Positions 1 through 5,402 of a stretch of DNA of 5,402 nucleotides are shown here, in pieces. The notes beneath the pieces are model-generated. The model made no database searches. It saw nothing but the letters and a program-made list of their open reading frames with translations, and had not been told where the DNA came from. A program made the position numbers and the translations under genes. The number at the start of each line of letters is the position of its first letter. Positions within the stretch are counted from its first letter, which is position 1. Origin of the DNA: Candidatus Profundicultor aquiphilus (GTDB taxonomy: Bacteria; Atribacterota; Atribacteria; Atribacterales; Caldatribacteriaceae); NCBI GenBank assembly GCA_013314795.1, contig JABUEZ010000160.1, positions 1 to 5,402 on the forward strand. Direction: 5' to 3'.

Positions 1-546
1 CTTGATGAGCTCCTGATACATCTTCTCCTTCACAATGTAGTAGCCACTTCCTGGGGCAGTGGTGGCCACCTCAAAGGCAGTATCTTTGGATTCCTCACTG
101 GTATCACCATACTTCAAATCCCCAAGGCGCATGTCACGGTAGCGTTTATAGATGGCCTCATCAAACTTGGGGATGAATACATAATCCCTGATGGCTTCTA
201 AGCTTTTGGCGTAGACCTGGAAAGCGGTGAGAAAGAGGTTAAGATTCTTGGGAAGCGCAAAATAGCGCAGGGTATCCAGGGATTCCTCGGCCAGGTCCTG
301 GAGAACCCTCCGGTCTTCAGCCTGAGCCAGATTCCGCACCATCTTGGTGGCCAGGGTCAAACGTTCCAGGTTCACAAAGAGTTTGGGGGCTTCCTGATAG
401 AGGAGTTCCAGGGTTTGACGGGAGAGCTTGGTGAAGCGGTTGGTTTCCTCGATCACTTCATCAGGGGAAACCTGAAGAGTCCATCCCGGGAAAACCAGGA
501 AAAGGATAAAGGATAAGACAATGAATACGACTACTCCTTTCCTCAT
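1..546 (-). CDS. Exported helical protein of unknown function (3' end outside window)
   Basis: An open frame of 182 codons runs leftward from ATG at 546 to the window edge without a stop, so the C-terminus is missing. I do not recognise the family. Residues 1-22 form a signal peptide or anchor: MRKG, then a hydrophobic core (VVVFIVLSFILFLVF) ending at PGW. From about residue 28 to 142 the chain is Leu/Glu/Lys/Arg-rich and reads as a run of amphipathic helices with no obvious catalytic motif. Residues 143-182 are more polar, with a Gly/Tyr-rich patch (APGSGYYIVKEK, 165-176). There is no lipobox and no cysteine. The Shine-Dalgarno AAGGAG sits 13 bases before ATG 546, which is rather far. An in-frame GTG at 558 lies only 1 base from it, which is too close, so ATG 546 is preferred. 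The gene is divergent from the 672 operon and may share control with it. Coding status is well supported; function is not. Confidence 0.82.
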   Translation of the reverse strand, partial: MRKGVVVFIVLSFILFLVFPGWTLQVSPDEVIEETNRFTKLSRQTLELLYQEAPKLFVNLERLTLATKMVRNLAQAEDRRVLQDLAEESLDTLRYFALPKNLNLFLTAFQVYAKSLEAIRDYVFIPKFDEAIYKRYRDMRLGDLKYGDTSEESKDTAFEVATTAPGSGYYIVKEKMYQELIK

Positions 547-559
547 GGGTTCATACACG

Positions 560-565
560 CTCCTT
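560..565 (-). promoter_or_regulatory. Ribosome binding site for the leftward gene
   Basis: Read on the minus strand this is AAGGAG, the best Shine-Dalgarno match upstream of the leftward gene. The gap to ATG 546 is 13 bases, longer than the usual 5-9. The only closer in-frame start is GTG 558, 1 base away. The ATG at 554 is out of frame and meets a stop after three codons. Confidence 0.6.
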
Positions 566-581
566 GAGTGGTTTTTGGGGT

Positions 582-610
582 ATTCTCACATAGAGGAGAG
601 AGAAGGTCAA
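582..610 (-). promoter_or_regulatory. Sigma-70-like extended -10 promoter for the leftward gene
   Basis: On the minus strand the -35 box is TTGACC (610-605, 5 of 6 to TTGACA). A 17-base spacer follows, then the -10 box GAGAAT (587-582, 4 of 6 to TATAAT), preceded by TGT, which fits the extended -10 TGn element. Transcription would start near 575, leaving a leader of about 28 bases that contains the AAGGAG site at 565-560. The match is by eye and the -10 is imperfect, so this is a reasonable candidate only. Confidence 0.5.
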
Positions 611-618
611 GGAAACCA

Positions 619-647
619 TGGACACTTCCAAAGATTTTTCCTACAAT
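619..647 (+). promoter_or_regulatory. Sigma-70-like promoter for the three-gene operon
   Basis: The -35 box is TGGACA (619-624, 5 of 6) and the -10 box is TACAAT (642-647, 5 of 6), separated by the optimal 17 bases. Transcription would start around 654, just before the Shine-Dalgarno at 658-663, giving a leader of about 18 bases before ATG 672. The box lies inside the possible extension of the reading frame from ATG 618. A transcript from this promoter could not use that earlier start. It is the best promoter-like match I found in the window. Confidence 0.62.
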
Positions 648-657
648 ATCCAAAAAA

Positions 658-663
658 GGAAGG
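658..663 (+). promoter_or_regulatory. Ribosome binding site that selects ATG 672
   Basis: GGAAGG within an A-rich run is followed by an 8-base gap to ATG 672, which is ideal spacing. The competing ATG 618 also has an AAGGA (609-613, gap 4). It would put an 18-residue charged, cysteine-containing extension in front of a normal signal peptide and lies upstream of the predicted transcription start. Confidence 0.7.
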
Positions 664-671
664 TACCCTGC

Positions 672-2927
672 ATGGACGGAAGACGATTTTTTCTCGTTTT
701 TTTGTTACTCCTTGCTTTCCCTTTCTCCCTGGCTCAGGCCCAAAGTGAATCGGGATGGGAAACGCACCGGCTTTACCACCTTACGGTGAAAACACCTCCA
801 GGGTGGTATCACTTCTTCGGTGAAAACCTCGACGAACTGGGTGGCCTCGTCCATCCCCTCTGGGAGCAGGAACCACCCAAGGAGCGAGAACGCCTTTTTG
901 AACAGGCAGAGTTTGTTTTTGTCATGCGGGGCGAAACCGTCAAGCGTTTCGAAGCAGATTTCCGAGAAAGTGATCCCTCACTTACAGAAAAGGACATCAC
1001 CGTAGGGGGGTACCAAGCGGCGTTCTTTGAGACCGCTCAGGAAGGGAAGAAGCTCGCCTTTGCTTTTGTTCGAAGTGACCCACCGGTGGCGTTTCTCTTT
1101 TCTCTTTTAAAAAGCGGGGAAAAAGAAGTCCAGGAAATCCTCCAGAGCGTCTCAATCGGTGATGTCCCCTATAGAGTCGAAAAAATTCTGGGAACAGAGA
1201 TCCTTGATTTTCCTCAGGGTGTGGCCTGCGATCGGGAGGGAAACGTTTACGTCACCACCAAAGACAAAGTCATTGTATGGAACACTCGAGGAGAATTCCT
1301 GCGTACCATTGAAGACAAAGACCACCTTCTCTCTCCTTCTGGAATCGTCCTGGATCAAGAGGGAAATCTCTATGTTGCCGATGCCATGGGTCGTATTCAG
1401 AAGTTTGACCGGGAAGGAAAATTCCTTGGAACCTTCGTCGAAGGACTGGAAAAACCGAGTGGCCTGGCCTGCGACCGGGAAGGGAATCTCTATGCCGCGG
1501 AAACCGGGGCTTCACGAGTCACCAAATTGGATCGGGAAGGAAAGCGGGTTCTCACCTTTGGCGGACCGGAGGAACTGGCCTTTGCAGATGCCTTTGTGGG
1601 CGTGGCGGTAGGGGGAAATGGCGAAATCTTTGTGAGCGATCCAGGACACAATCGCATCCTCGTGTTTGACTCCTTCGGAAAAGTGTTGCGCTCCATTCAC
1701 CGGGTTCCCCAGGTAAAGGGAATATATCTTGCCAGTAACGATGACTTTCCCCAGGAACCCCCATCTTTTACCCCGACCGGTTTAGCCGTGGACATTCAGG
1801 GGTGCCTTTATGTAGCCGACAAAAGTTCCTCGTCACTCCTTCGTTTTGGGAAAGATGACACCCTGGAGGTAGTTTGGAAACGCCTTGAAGGCCAGGGTTT
1901 CACCTTTTCCGAAAACACCCTCGGTGCAACAAACGGTGTGGCCATCGACCCATCCGGGGTGGTTTATGCTGCCCGCTCGGTGACGCCATACGCCCTTTTT
2001 GGATTTGCCCCCACCGTAAAGGAATCCCCACCGTCCTTACGCGTGGTGGACATTCGGGTAGTGCCACCCCCTGAAAAGGACCTGACCCCGGAAGAGAAAC
2101 AAAGCCCAGAACCACTACCTCCCACAGAAAAACCGGAAGAGCAACACCCAACGGAAACAATGCCTCCTGTGGAGGAAACCCCTCTTCCGGAAACATCTCC
2201 AAATGAAGAGGAAATTCCTCCTGTAACCCCCAGCCCTACTTTCCCCATCTTTACCCTCACCCTGACTCCTCAAAAAACGGAATTTGAAACGGGAAAGAAC
2301 GTCCGTTTTTCGGTCACCATCACCCCCTCCCCAGTAAACCCCGTTCGCTACGTGTGGAACTTCGGAGATGGCACTCCCCCGGTAACCACCGACGATACCA
2401 CCACAGAGCACATCTTCCGAAAGGCCGGGAACATACCTATTACCGTGAAAGCCTTTGACAGCGTGACCAAGGAAATGCTGGCCATGGAAAGGGTGACGCT
2501 TTCTTTCAAAAACCCGGGACCAGAACTTTCCACCGCCGAAGAGCGATATCCCAGCGGAAAGGTGAAACTCCGCTATACCTACTACCTCGGCAAAAACGGC
2601 CAGCGCATCAAGCATGGTCCGGAAGTCTCGTTCTATGAAAACGGAAAAAAGAAAGTGGAAGGTCAATATGAACATGGCAGGAAAGAAGGCACCTGGATTT
2701 CCTATTATGACAACGGAAATATCGGCCAAAAAGGATCCTACCGCAACAACCTCAAAGAGGGCATCTGGACCATCTACTACCGCAACGGCCAGAAGGAATC
2801 CGAGGGCCCTTATCACAGGGATAAGCGAGAGGGAAAGTGGACCAAGTGGTTGCCCGATGGGAAAAAATTTGCTGAAATGGAGTACCGGAGCGGCGAGATC
2901 GTTCCGGGAAGTTACCGCGAGTTTTAA
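672..2927 (+). CDS. Secreted multidomain protein: NHL propeller, PKD domain, MORN-type repeats
   Basis: A 751-residue exported protein. Residues 1-23 are a signal peptide (basic MDGRRFF, hydrophobic core, AQA cleavage motif before Q24). Residues 24-163 form a compact domain with aromatic-rich strands and a closing helix (EVQEILQSVSIG), resembling PsbP/Mog1-like periplasmic domains; this assignment is weak. Residues 168-447 hold six NHL blades, with cores such as GVACDREGNVYV (183-194) and GIVLDQEGNLYVAD. Residues 465-523 are a Pro/Glu/Thr-rich linker. Residues 526-613 are a PKD domain with the hallmark WNFGDG (562-567). Residues 626-745 are MORN-type (YwqK-like) repeats. No catalytic residues, sortase signal or C-terminal membrane anchor is visible, so the mature protein is probably periplasmic or released. 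NHL, PKD and MORN modules generally bind proteins, glycans or lipids, so an adhesion or scaffold role is inferred. It is first in an operon, 12 bases before the next gene. Its three cysteines (186, 267, 378) all lie in the propeller. Confidence 0.93.
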   Translation: MDGRRFFLVFLLLLAFPFSLAQAQSESGWETHRLYHLTVKTPPGWYHFFGENLDELGGLVHPLWEQEPPKERERLFEQAEFVFVMRGETVKRFEADFRESDPSLTEKDITVGGYQAAFFETAQEGKKLAFAFVRSDPPVAFLFSLLKSGEKEVQEILQSVSIGDVPYRVEKILGTEILDFPQGVACDREGNVYVTTKDKVIVWNTRGEFLRTIEDKDHLLSPSGIVLDQEGNLYVADAMGRIQKFDREGKFLGTFVEGLEKPSGLACDREGNLYAAETGASRVTKLDREGKRVLTFGGPEELAFADAFVGVAVGGNGEIFVSDPGHNRILVFDSFGKVLRSIHRVPQVKGIYLASNDDFPQEPPSFTPTGLAVDIQGCLYVADKSSSSLLRFGKDDTLEVVWKRLEGQGFTFSENTLGATNGVAIDPSGVVYAARSVTPYALFGFAPTVKESPPSLRVVDIRVVPPPEKDLTPEEKQSPEPLPPTEKPEEQHPTETMPPVEETPLPETSPNEEEIPPVTPSPTFPIFTLTLTPQKTEFETGKNVRFSVTITPSPVNPVRYVWNFGDGTPPVTTDDTTTEHIFRKAGNIPITVKAFDSVTKEMLAMERVTLSFKNPGPELSTAEERYPSGKVKLRYTYYLGKNGQRIKHGPEVSFYENGKKKVEGQYEHGRKEGTWISYYDNGNIGQKGSYRNNLKEGIWTIYYRNGQKESEGPYHRDKREGKWTKWLPDGKKFAEMEYRSGEIVPGSYREF
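1173..2012 (+). repeat. Six NHL repeats forming a beta-propeller
   Basis: Protein repeats within the 672 gene, with blade cores beginning near residues 181, 222, 262, 308, 368 and 420. Each follows the pattern P-x-G-[VIL]-[AV]-x-D-x-x-G-x-[LVI]-[YF]-[VA], then a strand ending in a [FL]-D-x-x-G turn in the better-preserved blades. Blades 1 and 3 are also close at DNA level (around 1222-1254 and 1465-1494, both encoding ACDREGN), suggesting relatively recent blade duplication or conversion. Blade 6 is the most diverged. Six units is the usual number for a closed NHL propeller. Confidence 0.85.
2064..2240 (+). other. Low-complexity Pro/Glu/Thr linker in the 672 gene
   Basis: Residues 465-523 are dominated by P, E and T (for example PPTEKPEEQHPTETMPPVEE) with no aromatic residue. 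This looks like an extended, flexible, acidic spacer that separates the propeller from the PKD and MORN part, as is common in exported multidomain proteins. Confidence 0.8.
2547..2906 (+). repeat. MORN-type (MORN_2/YwqK-like) repeats with exact 24-residue period
   Basis: Four consecutive units cover residues 650-673, 674-697, 698-721 and 722-745, preceded by a diverged unit at 626-649. The K-x-G or x-E-G glycines fall at 649, 673, 697 and 721 and the [ND]-G glycines at 658, 682, 706 and 730, which is an exact 24-residue (72-base) register without a gap. The unit pattern is [IT]-W-x-x-[YW]-[YL]-x-[ND]-G-x-x, then [GE]-x-Y and a charged turn ending in EG. Such repeats form a beta-hairpin ribbon. 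MORN_2 repeats are known from bacterial YwqK-type proteins, whose role is poorly defined. Confidence 0.85.
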
Positions 2928-2934
2928 GGGAGGG
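2928..2934 (+). promoter_or_regulatory. Ribosome binding site of the second operon gene
   Basis: GGGAGGG begins right after the TAA of the preceding gene and ends 5 bases before ATG 2940. The strong site inside a 12-base gap supports translation of the second gene from the same transcript, with no room for its own promoter or a terminator. Confidence 0.8.
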
Positions 2935-2939
2935 ACACG

Positions 2940-4016
2940 ATGCGAATCGGCATTGTTCTCATAGCCATTTTGAGCATTATCTTTTGGGGATTCTGGAACC
3001 CCATTTTTGGGAGAACATTTACGGAGTGGCCATCCCTCGCCCTTGAGAAGGACAACGTGCTGGAAATCGTTTTTAGCGATTCCATCGATACCACCTCGCT
3101 TTCCGATAGTACCATTGTTGTTAGCCAAAGTGAGGACGGCAGTAACCCAATCCTGGTGACAATTCTCCCTGGAGTTACGCCGGAAACGATCCGTATCCTC
3201 CCCCAAGGTGGAACATGGCCTGAGGGAAAAACGCTTTTTCTCCTCCTTACCCAGAATATCTATTCCCAGGCCGGCGGGAAGCTAGAAACGCCGGTGCGAC
3301 TTCGATTTCAAATTGCCACAACCCAGGTGCGGGAAATCCTCCGGATCATGAACGAGTTCTTGCCGATGCTTGACCCCTCCGGCCCTTCAGAGCCTTCGGT
3401 GTTCACAATCGATACGCCCCACCGCATCACCCGGATTGCCACCTTCCATTTTCCCCCACCCCAGACGGTGGGAACCATCAGCCTCAAAGGAAATGATGGC
3501 ATCATCTACGGACCCTGGCAGGCAGAGGGGAAAACCGGCCCAGGAGGATTCGCCAATACCTTCTGGGAAGTGACTCCCAACGTTACTCTTCTTCCCGGTA
3601 CATACCAAGTGATGGTCTCGCATCCGGAAACCTGGTCCTTCAATGAAGCTTCTGGAAAGCGGGGCCTTGTCATCGTCGAAGGATATGCAATCAGCGAAGC
3701 GTCAAACCGTGGAAAGATAGAGGAAGTAACGCACCGGGAAATACTGCATGCCACTTCTCAGGCTCTTCTTGCCCGGGATTTTGATTCGTTCCATCAATTC
3801 CTAACTCGAGACCTCCAGAGAGGGTTTTCCGGTCCTTCCAAAGTCGGAGACGAAGAGAGCCAGGAGGTTACCCCAACTCTGGAACCATGGCAATGGACCA
3901 AAGGACGCAGCGAAATCACAGCGAATGCCGTAACTCGAGATGATACGGTTGAGGGCCCAAGATACCTTGCAGAGCACACTTCAACTCGTACCGGAAAGAA
4001 GGAGAGAAATCCATGA
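2940..4016 (+). CDS. Exported protein: SbsA-like Ig domain, Trp/Gly-rich beta module, NTF2-like tail
   Basis: A 358-residue protein of unknown function. Residues 3-23 are strongly hydrophobic (MRIGIVLIAILSIIFWGFW), a signal peptide or anchor; no clean cleavage site is evident. Residues 28-126 fit an SbsA-type Ig-like (Big_5) domain: EIVFSDSIDTTSL, then IRILPQGGTWPEGKTLFLLLT, ending in LRFQIAT. Residues 158-249 form a beta-rich module with YGPWQAEGKTGPGG, FWEV.PNV.LLPGTYQV and a PETWSFNEASG motif; I recall similar GPW/TWSxN modules in other secreted bacterial proteins, but cannot name a family. Residues 262-358 begin with a helix pair (REILHATSQALLARDFDSF) followed by strands, recalling NTF2/SnoaL-like folds, though the last strand seems missing. 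There is no cysteine. Its stop overlaps the next start by 4 bases (ATGA), so coupling with the membrane protein is likely. A substrate- or partner-binding accessory subunit is inferred. Confidence 0.9.
   Translation: MRIGIVLIAILSIIFWGFWNPIFGRTFTEWPSLALEKDNVLEIVFSDSIDTTSLSDSTIVVSQSEDGSNPILVTILPGVTPETIRILPQGGTWPEGKTLFLLLTQNIYSQAGGKLETPVRLRFQIATTQVREILRIMNEFLPMLDPSGPSEPSVFTIDTPHRITRIATFHFPPPQTVGTISLKGNDGIIYGPWQAEGKTGPGGFANTFWEVTPNVTLLPGTYQVMVSHPETWSFNEASGKRGLVIVEGYAISEASNRGKIEEVTHREILHATSQALLARDFDSFHQFLTRDLQRGFSGPSKVGDEESQEVTPTLEPWQWTKGRSEITANAVTRDDTVEGPRYLAEHTSTRTGKKERNP
3999..4004 (+). promoter_or_regulatory. Ribosome binding site of the DUF2207-type gene
   Basis: AAGGAG lies inside the end of the preceding gene, 8 bases before ATG 4013. 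Together with the ATGA stop/start overlap at 4013-4016 it points to translational coupling and fixes the start codon. Confidence 0.82.
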
Positions 4017-5402
4017 ACTGGAAAAGCATTCTTGTTCGGGTGATTCTCAGTGTGGTGCTTTTACTTCTTTTCATTGGATTCCAGTACCTGGGTCAGAATC
4101 CTTATTTAACCTGGTATTTTCAGTCTCTTTACCGGATTGAATCGGCCCGGATCGAAACCACTCTCTCAGACACCGGAGAAATGGAAGTACATGAAGTCGT
4201 CCATTACCGGATGCGCAAACCCTTCCGGGGTGTGTTCCGAGAAATATCTCCTGTGCGATACGAAGTGATGAACAATGTCATGATCTGGACCGAAGAGCTG
4301 GATACGCAGGATGTAGAATTTTCTTCCCTTCCTCAGGGAGGATTTTCTGCCCGGGTGTGGCTGGTACCCCGAGGAAGCACCATGCGCCTTGACCCTCGAA
4401 AATATCCCCGAGTGACCCTGCATGTCAAGTATCGGGTGCGGAATGTGGTCGAAAATGGTGGAGATATCGCCCAGATTTTTCGCCAGTTCTGGGGAGAATG
4501 GGATGCTCCGGTGGAACTTCTGGAGGGCGTGTTCGACTTTCCAGAACACGTGAGCGTCAAACACGTCTACACCCACCCAAAAATGCTCTGGCAAAAAATG
4601 GGAAACCGATACCTCTTTCGGGTTTTTCATCTTCCCCCACAGAGCATTGCCGAAGCACGCTTTGTGCTGGAACCACTTCCCAATATGCAGTATGCTGTCA
4701 AAAACCCCACCCTATCTTGGGAAGAAGTGGAAAGGATGGAGGCAACATATCAGAGAGAAGTTCGTAATCAGGTTCTCTCCTGGATGGGAATTTTGGGAGT
4801 TTTCATTTTTCTCTTCCTCATCATTTACCTTGTCCTGGGTCGGGAGGTACCGGTCGATTACGAACGTTTCTATGAACAGGAACCACCCTACCAGGATCCA
4901 CCTGATCTTGTGAATGCAGTGGTCCAGAATCTTACCTCTCGAGTCGGAGAGGAAGGCGTTGCCGCCGCCCTCCTTGACCTGTACCACCGGGGGGTGATCA
5001 CCTTTGAGGAAGAGGGGCAGAAACGCTTCATCCGCCTCAATGCCACACCACCTCTTCACGACCTTCCTTCTTCCGAAGCAAAACTCCTGAAAATTCTGCA
5101 GCAATTCGCCACGGATAACACCTTTTCCTTCGATGCCTTAAGGGAACGGTTGGAAGGTTCTGTTTCCGAAGCCCGTTCTTTCAACAGATCATTTCAGGCC
5201 TACGAGAACGAAATTATGGCGGAACTGCGACGAAGGCGCTATCTCCAGAATACTGGTAACATTCTGGCCAAGGGGTTGGCCATTCTGATGATGTTCCTGA
5301 GCCTTGCAGTGCTCTCAGCCTGGAGGCCTGAAACTGCCCATCTTCTTCCTCTCTGGACTGTGCTTTCGGGAATTTTCTTTTTCGGTGGCGGAGCCATCCT
5401 TA
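4013..5402 (+). CDS. DUF2207-type integral membrane protein (3' end outside window)
   Basis: The first 463 codons are present and the frame is still open at the edge. Residues 5-26 are a signal peptide or first membrane segment. Residues 42-240 match what I know of the DUF2207 extracytoplasmic domain: RIETTLSDTGEMEVHEVVHY followed by FRGVFREI (71-78), a mid-domain GGDIAQIFRQFWGEWDAPV stretch and a following FPEHV strand. Residues 254-276 are a membrane segment (GILGVFIFLFLIIYLVLG) followed by RE. Residues 290-400 are a soluble, probably cytoplasmic domain with PPYQDPPDLV and a winged-helix-like AALLDLYHRGVITFEEEG. Residues 417-437 and 444 onward are two further membrane segments. Family members as I recall are about 550-650 residues and often end in a Gly-rich tail, so the missing part is probably short. 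The molecular role of DUF2207 is unknown. It probably anchors a complex with the two upstream exported proteins (inference). Confidence 0.9.
   Translation, partial: MNWKSILVRVILSVVLLLLFIGFQYLGQNPYLTWYFQSLYRIESARIETTLSDTGEMEVHEVVHYRMRKPFRGVFREISPVRYEVMNNVMIWTEELDTQDVEFSSLPQGGFSARVWLVPRGSTMRLDPRKYPRVTLHVKYRVRNVVENGGDIAQIFRQFWGEWDAPVELLEGVFDFPEHVSVKHVYTHPKMLWQKMGNRYLFRVFHLPPQSIAEARFVLEPLPNMQYAVKNPTLSWEEVERMEATYQREVRNQVLSWMGILGVFIFLFLIIYLVLGREVPVDYERFYEQEPPYQDPPDLVNAVVQNLTSRVGEEGVAAALLDLYHRGVITFEEEGQKRFIRLNATPPLHDLPSSEAKLLKILQQFATDNTFSFDALRERLEGSVSEARSFNRSFQAYENEIMAELRRRRYLQNTGNILAKGLAILMMFLSLAVLSAWRPETAHLLPLWTVLSGIFFFGGGAIL

Noticed and set aside
552..558. Alternative starts for the leftward gene (GTG 558, ATG 554)
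   Set aside because: GTG 558 is 1 base from the Shine-Dalgarno, and ATG 554 is in another frame and stops after three codons.
564..592. Alternative rightward promoter TTGAGT-17-CACATA
   Set aside because: The -10 is poor, and the TGGACA-17-TACAAT pair downstream matches better and sits at the right distance from the 672 ribosome binding site.
1159..1611. Open frame of 150 codons on the plus strand in another frame
   Set aside because: It overlaps the NHL propeller, whose repeats in the main frame are unmistakable. The shadow product is low in coherent motifs.
2925..2942. Terminator or separate promoter between the first and second operon genes
   Set aside because: The gap is only 12 bases and is filled by the ribosome binding site; no hairpin or T-run is present.
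2115..3206. Long antisense open frame of 363 codons on the minus strand
   Set aside because: It lies opposite two well-supported genes and spans their junction, has no recognisable domain or signal, and its composition is what the sense codon usage would produce on the opposite strand.
4166..4630. Antisense open frame of 154 codons on the minus strand
   Set aside because: It is wholly opposite the DUF2207 extracytoplasmic domain, whose sense frame shows family motifs; the antisense product shows none.

Overview
The window holds four bacterial genes with no long non-coding stretch. One gene of unknown function runs leftward off the left edge (1-546, minus). After a 125-base divergent intergenic region, three rightward genes (672-2927, 2940-4016 and 4013 to the right edge) look like one operon. 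All four encode proteins with an N-terminal signal peptide or signal anchor, so the whole locus is directed at the cell envelope. I see no RNA genes, mobile elements, CRISPR arrays or convincing terminators.

The divergent region carries two back-to-back sigma-70-like promoters with their -35 boxes 8 bases apart. The rightward promoter (619-647) lies downstream of the first possible ATG (618) of the 672 gene. It therefore decides the start: ATG 672, which has a good Shine-Dalgarno sequence and begins a textbook signal peptide.

The first operon gene encodes a 751-residue secreted mosaic: an alpha/beta-looking N-terminal domain, a six-bladed NHL propeller, a Pro/Glu/Thr linker, a PKD domain and a C-terminal run of exact 24-residue MORN-type repeats. 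The second encodes a 358-residue exported protein: an SbsA-like Ig domain (Big_5 type), a Trp/Gly-rich beta module and an NTF2-like-looking tail. The third starts inside the second gene's stop codon (ATGA) and encodes a DUF2207-type integral membrane protein, cut by the window edge after 463 residues. Spacings of 12 bases and -4 bases suggest co-transcription and translational coupling. The likely picture is a membrane protein plus two exported partners rich in protein- or glycan-binding folds. No enzymatic activity can be assigned to any of them.

The organism is a bacterium with balanced base composition (about half GC by eye), strong AAGGAG/GGGAGG ribosome binding sites, ATG starts and almost no cysteine in its exported proteins. 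These traits and the domain set would suit a deep-branching anaerobe or thermophile, for example Atribacterota-like, but this is only an impression. No marker gene in the window settles the taxonomy.
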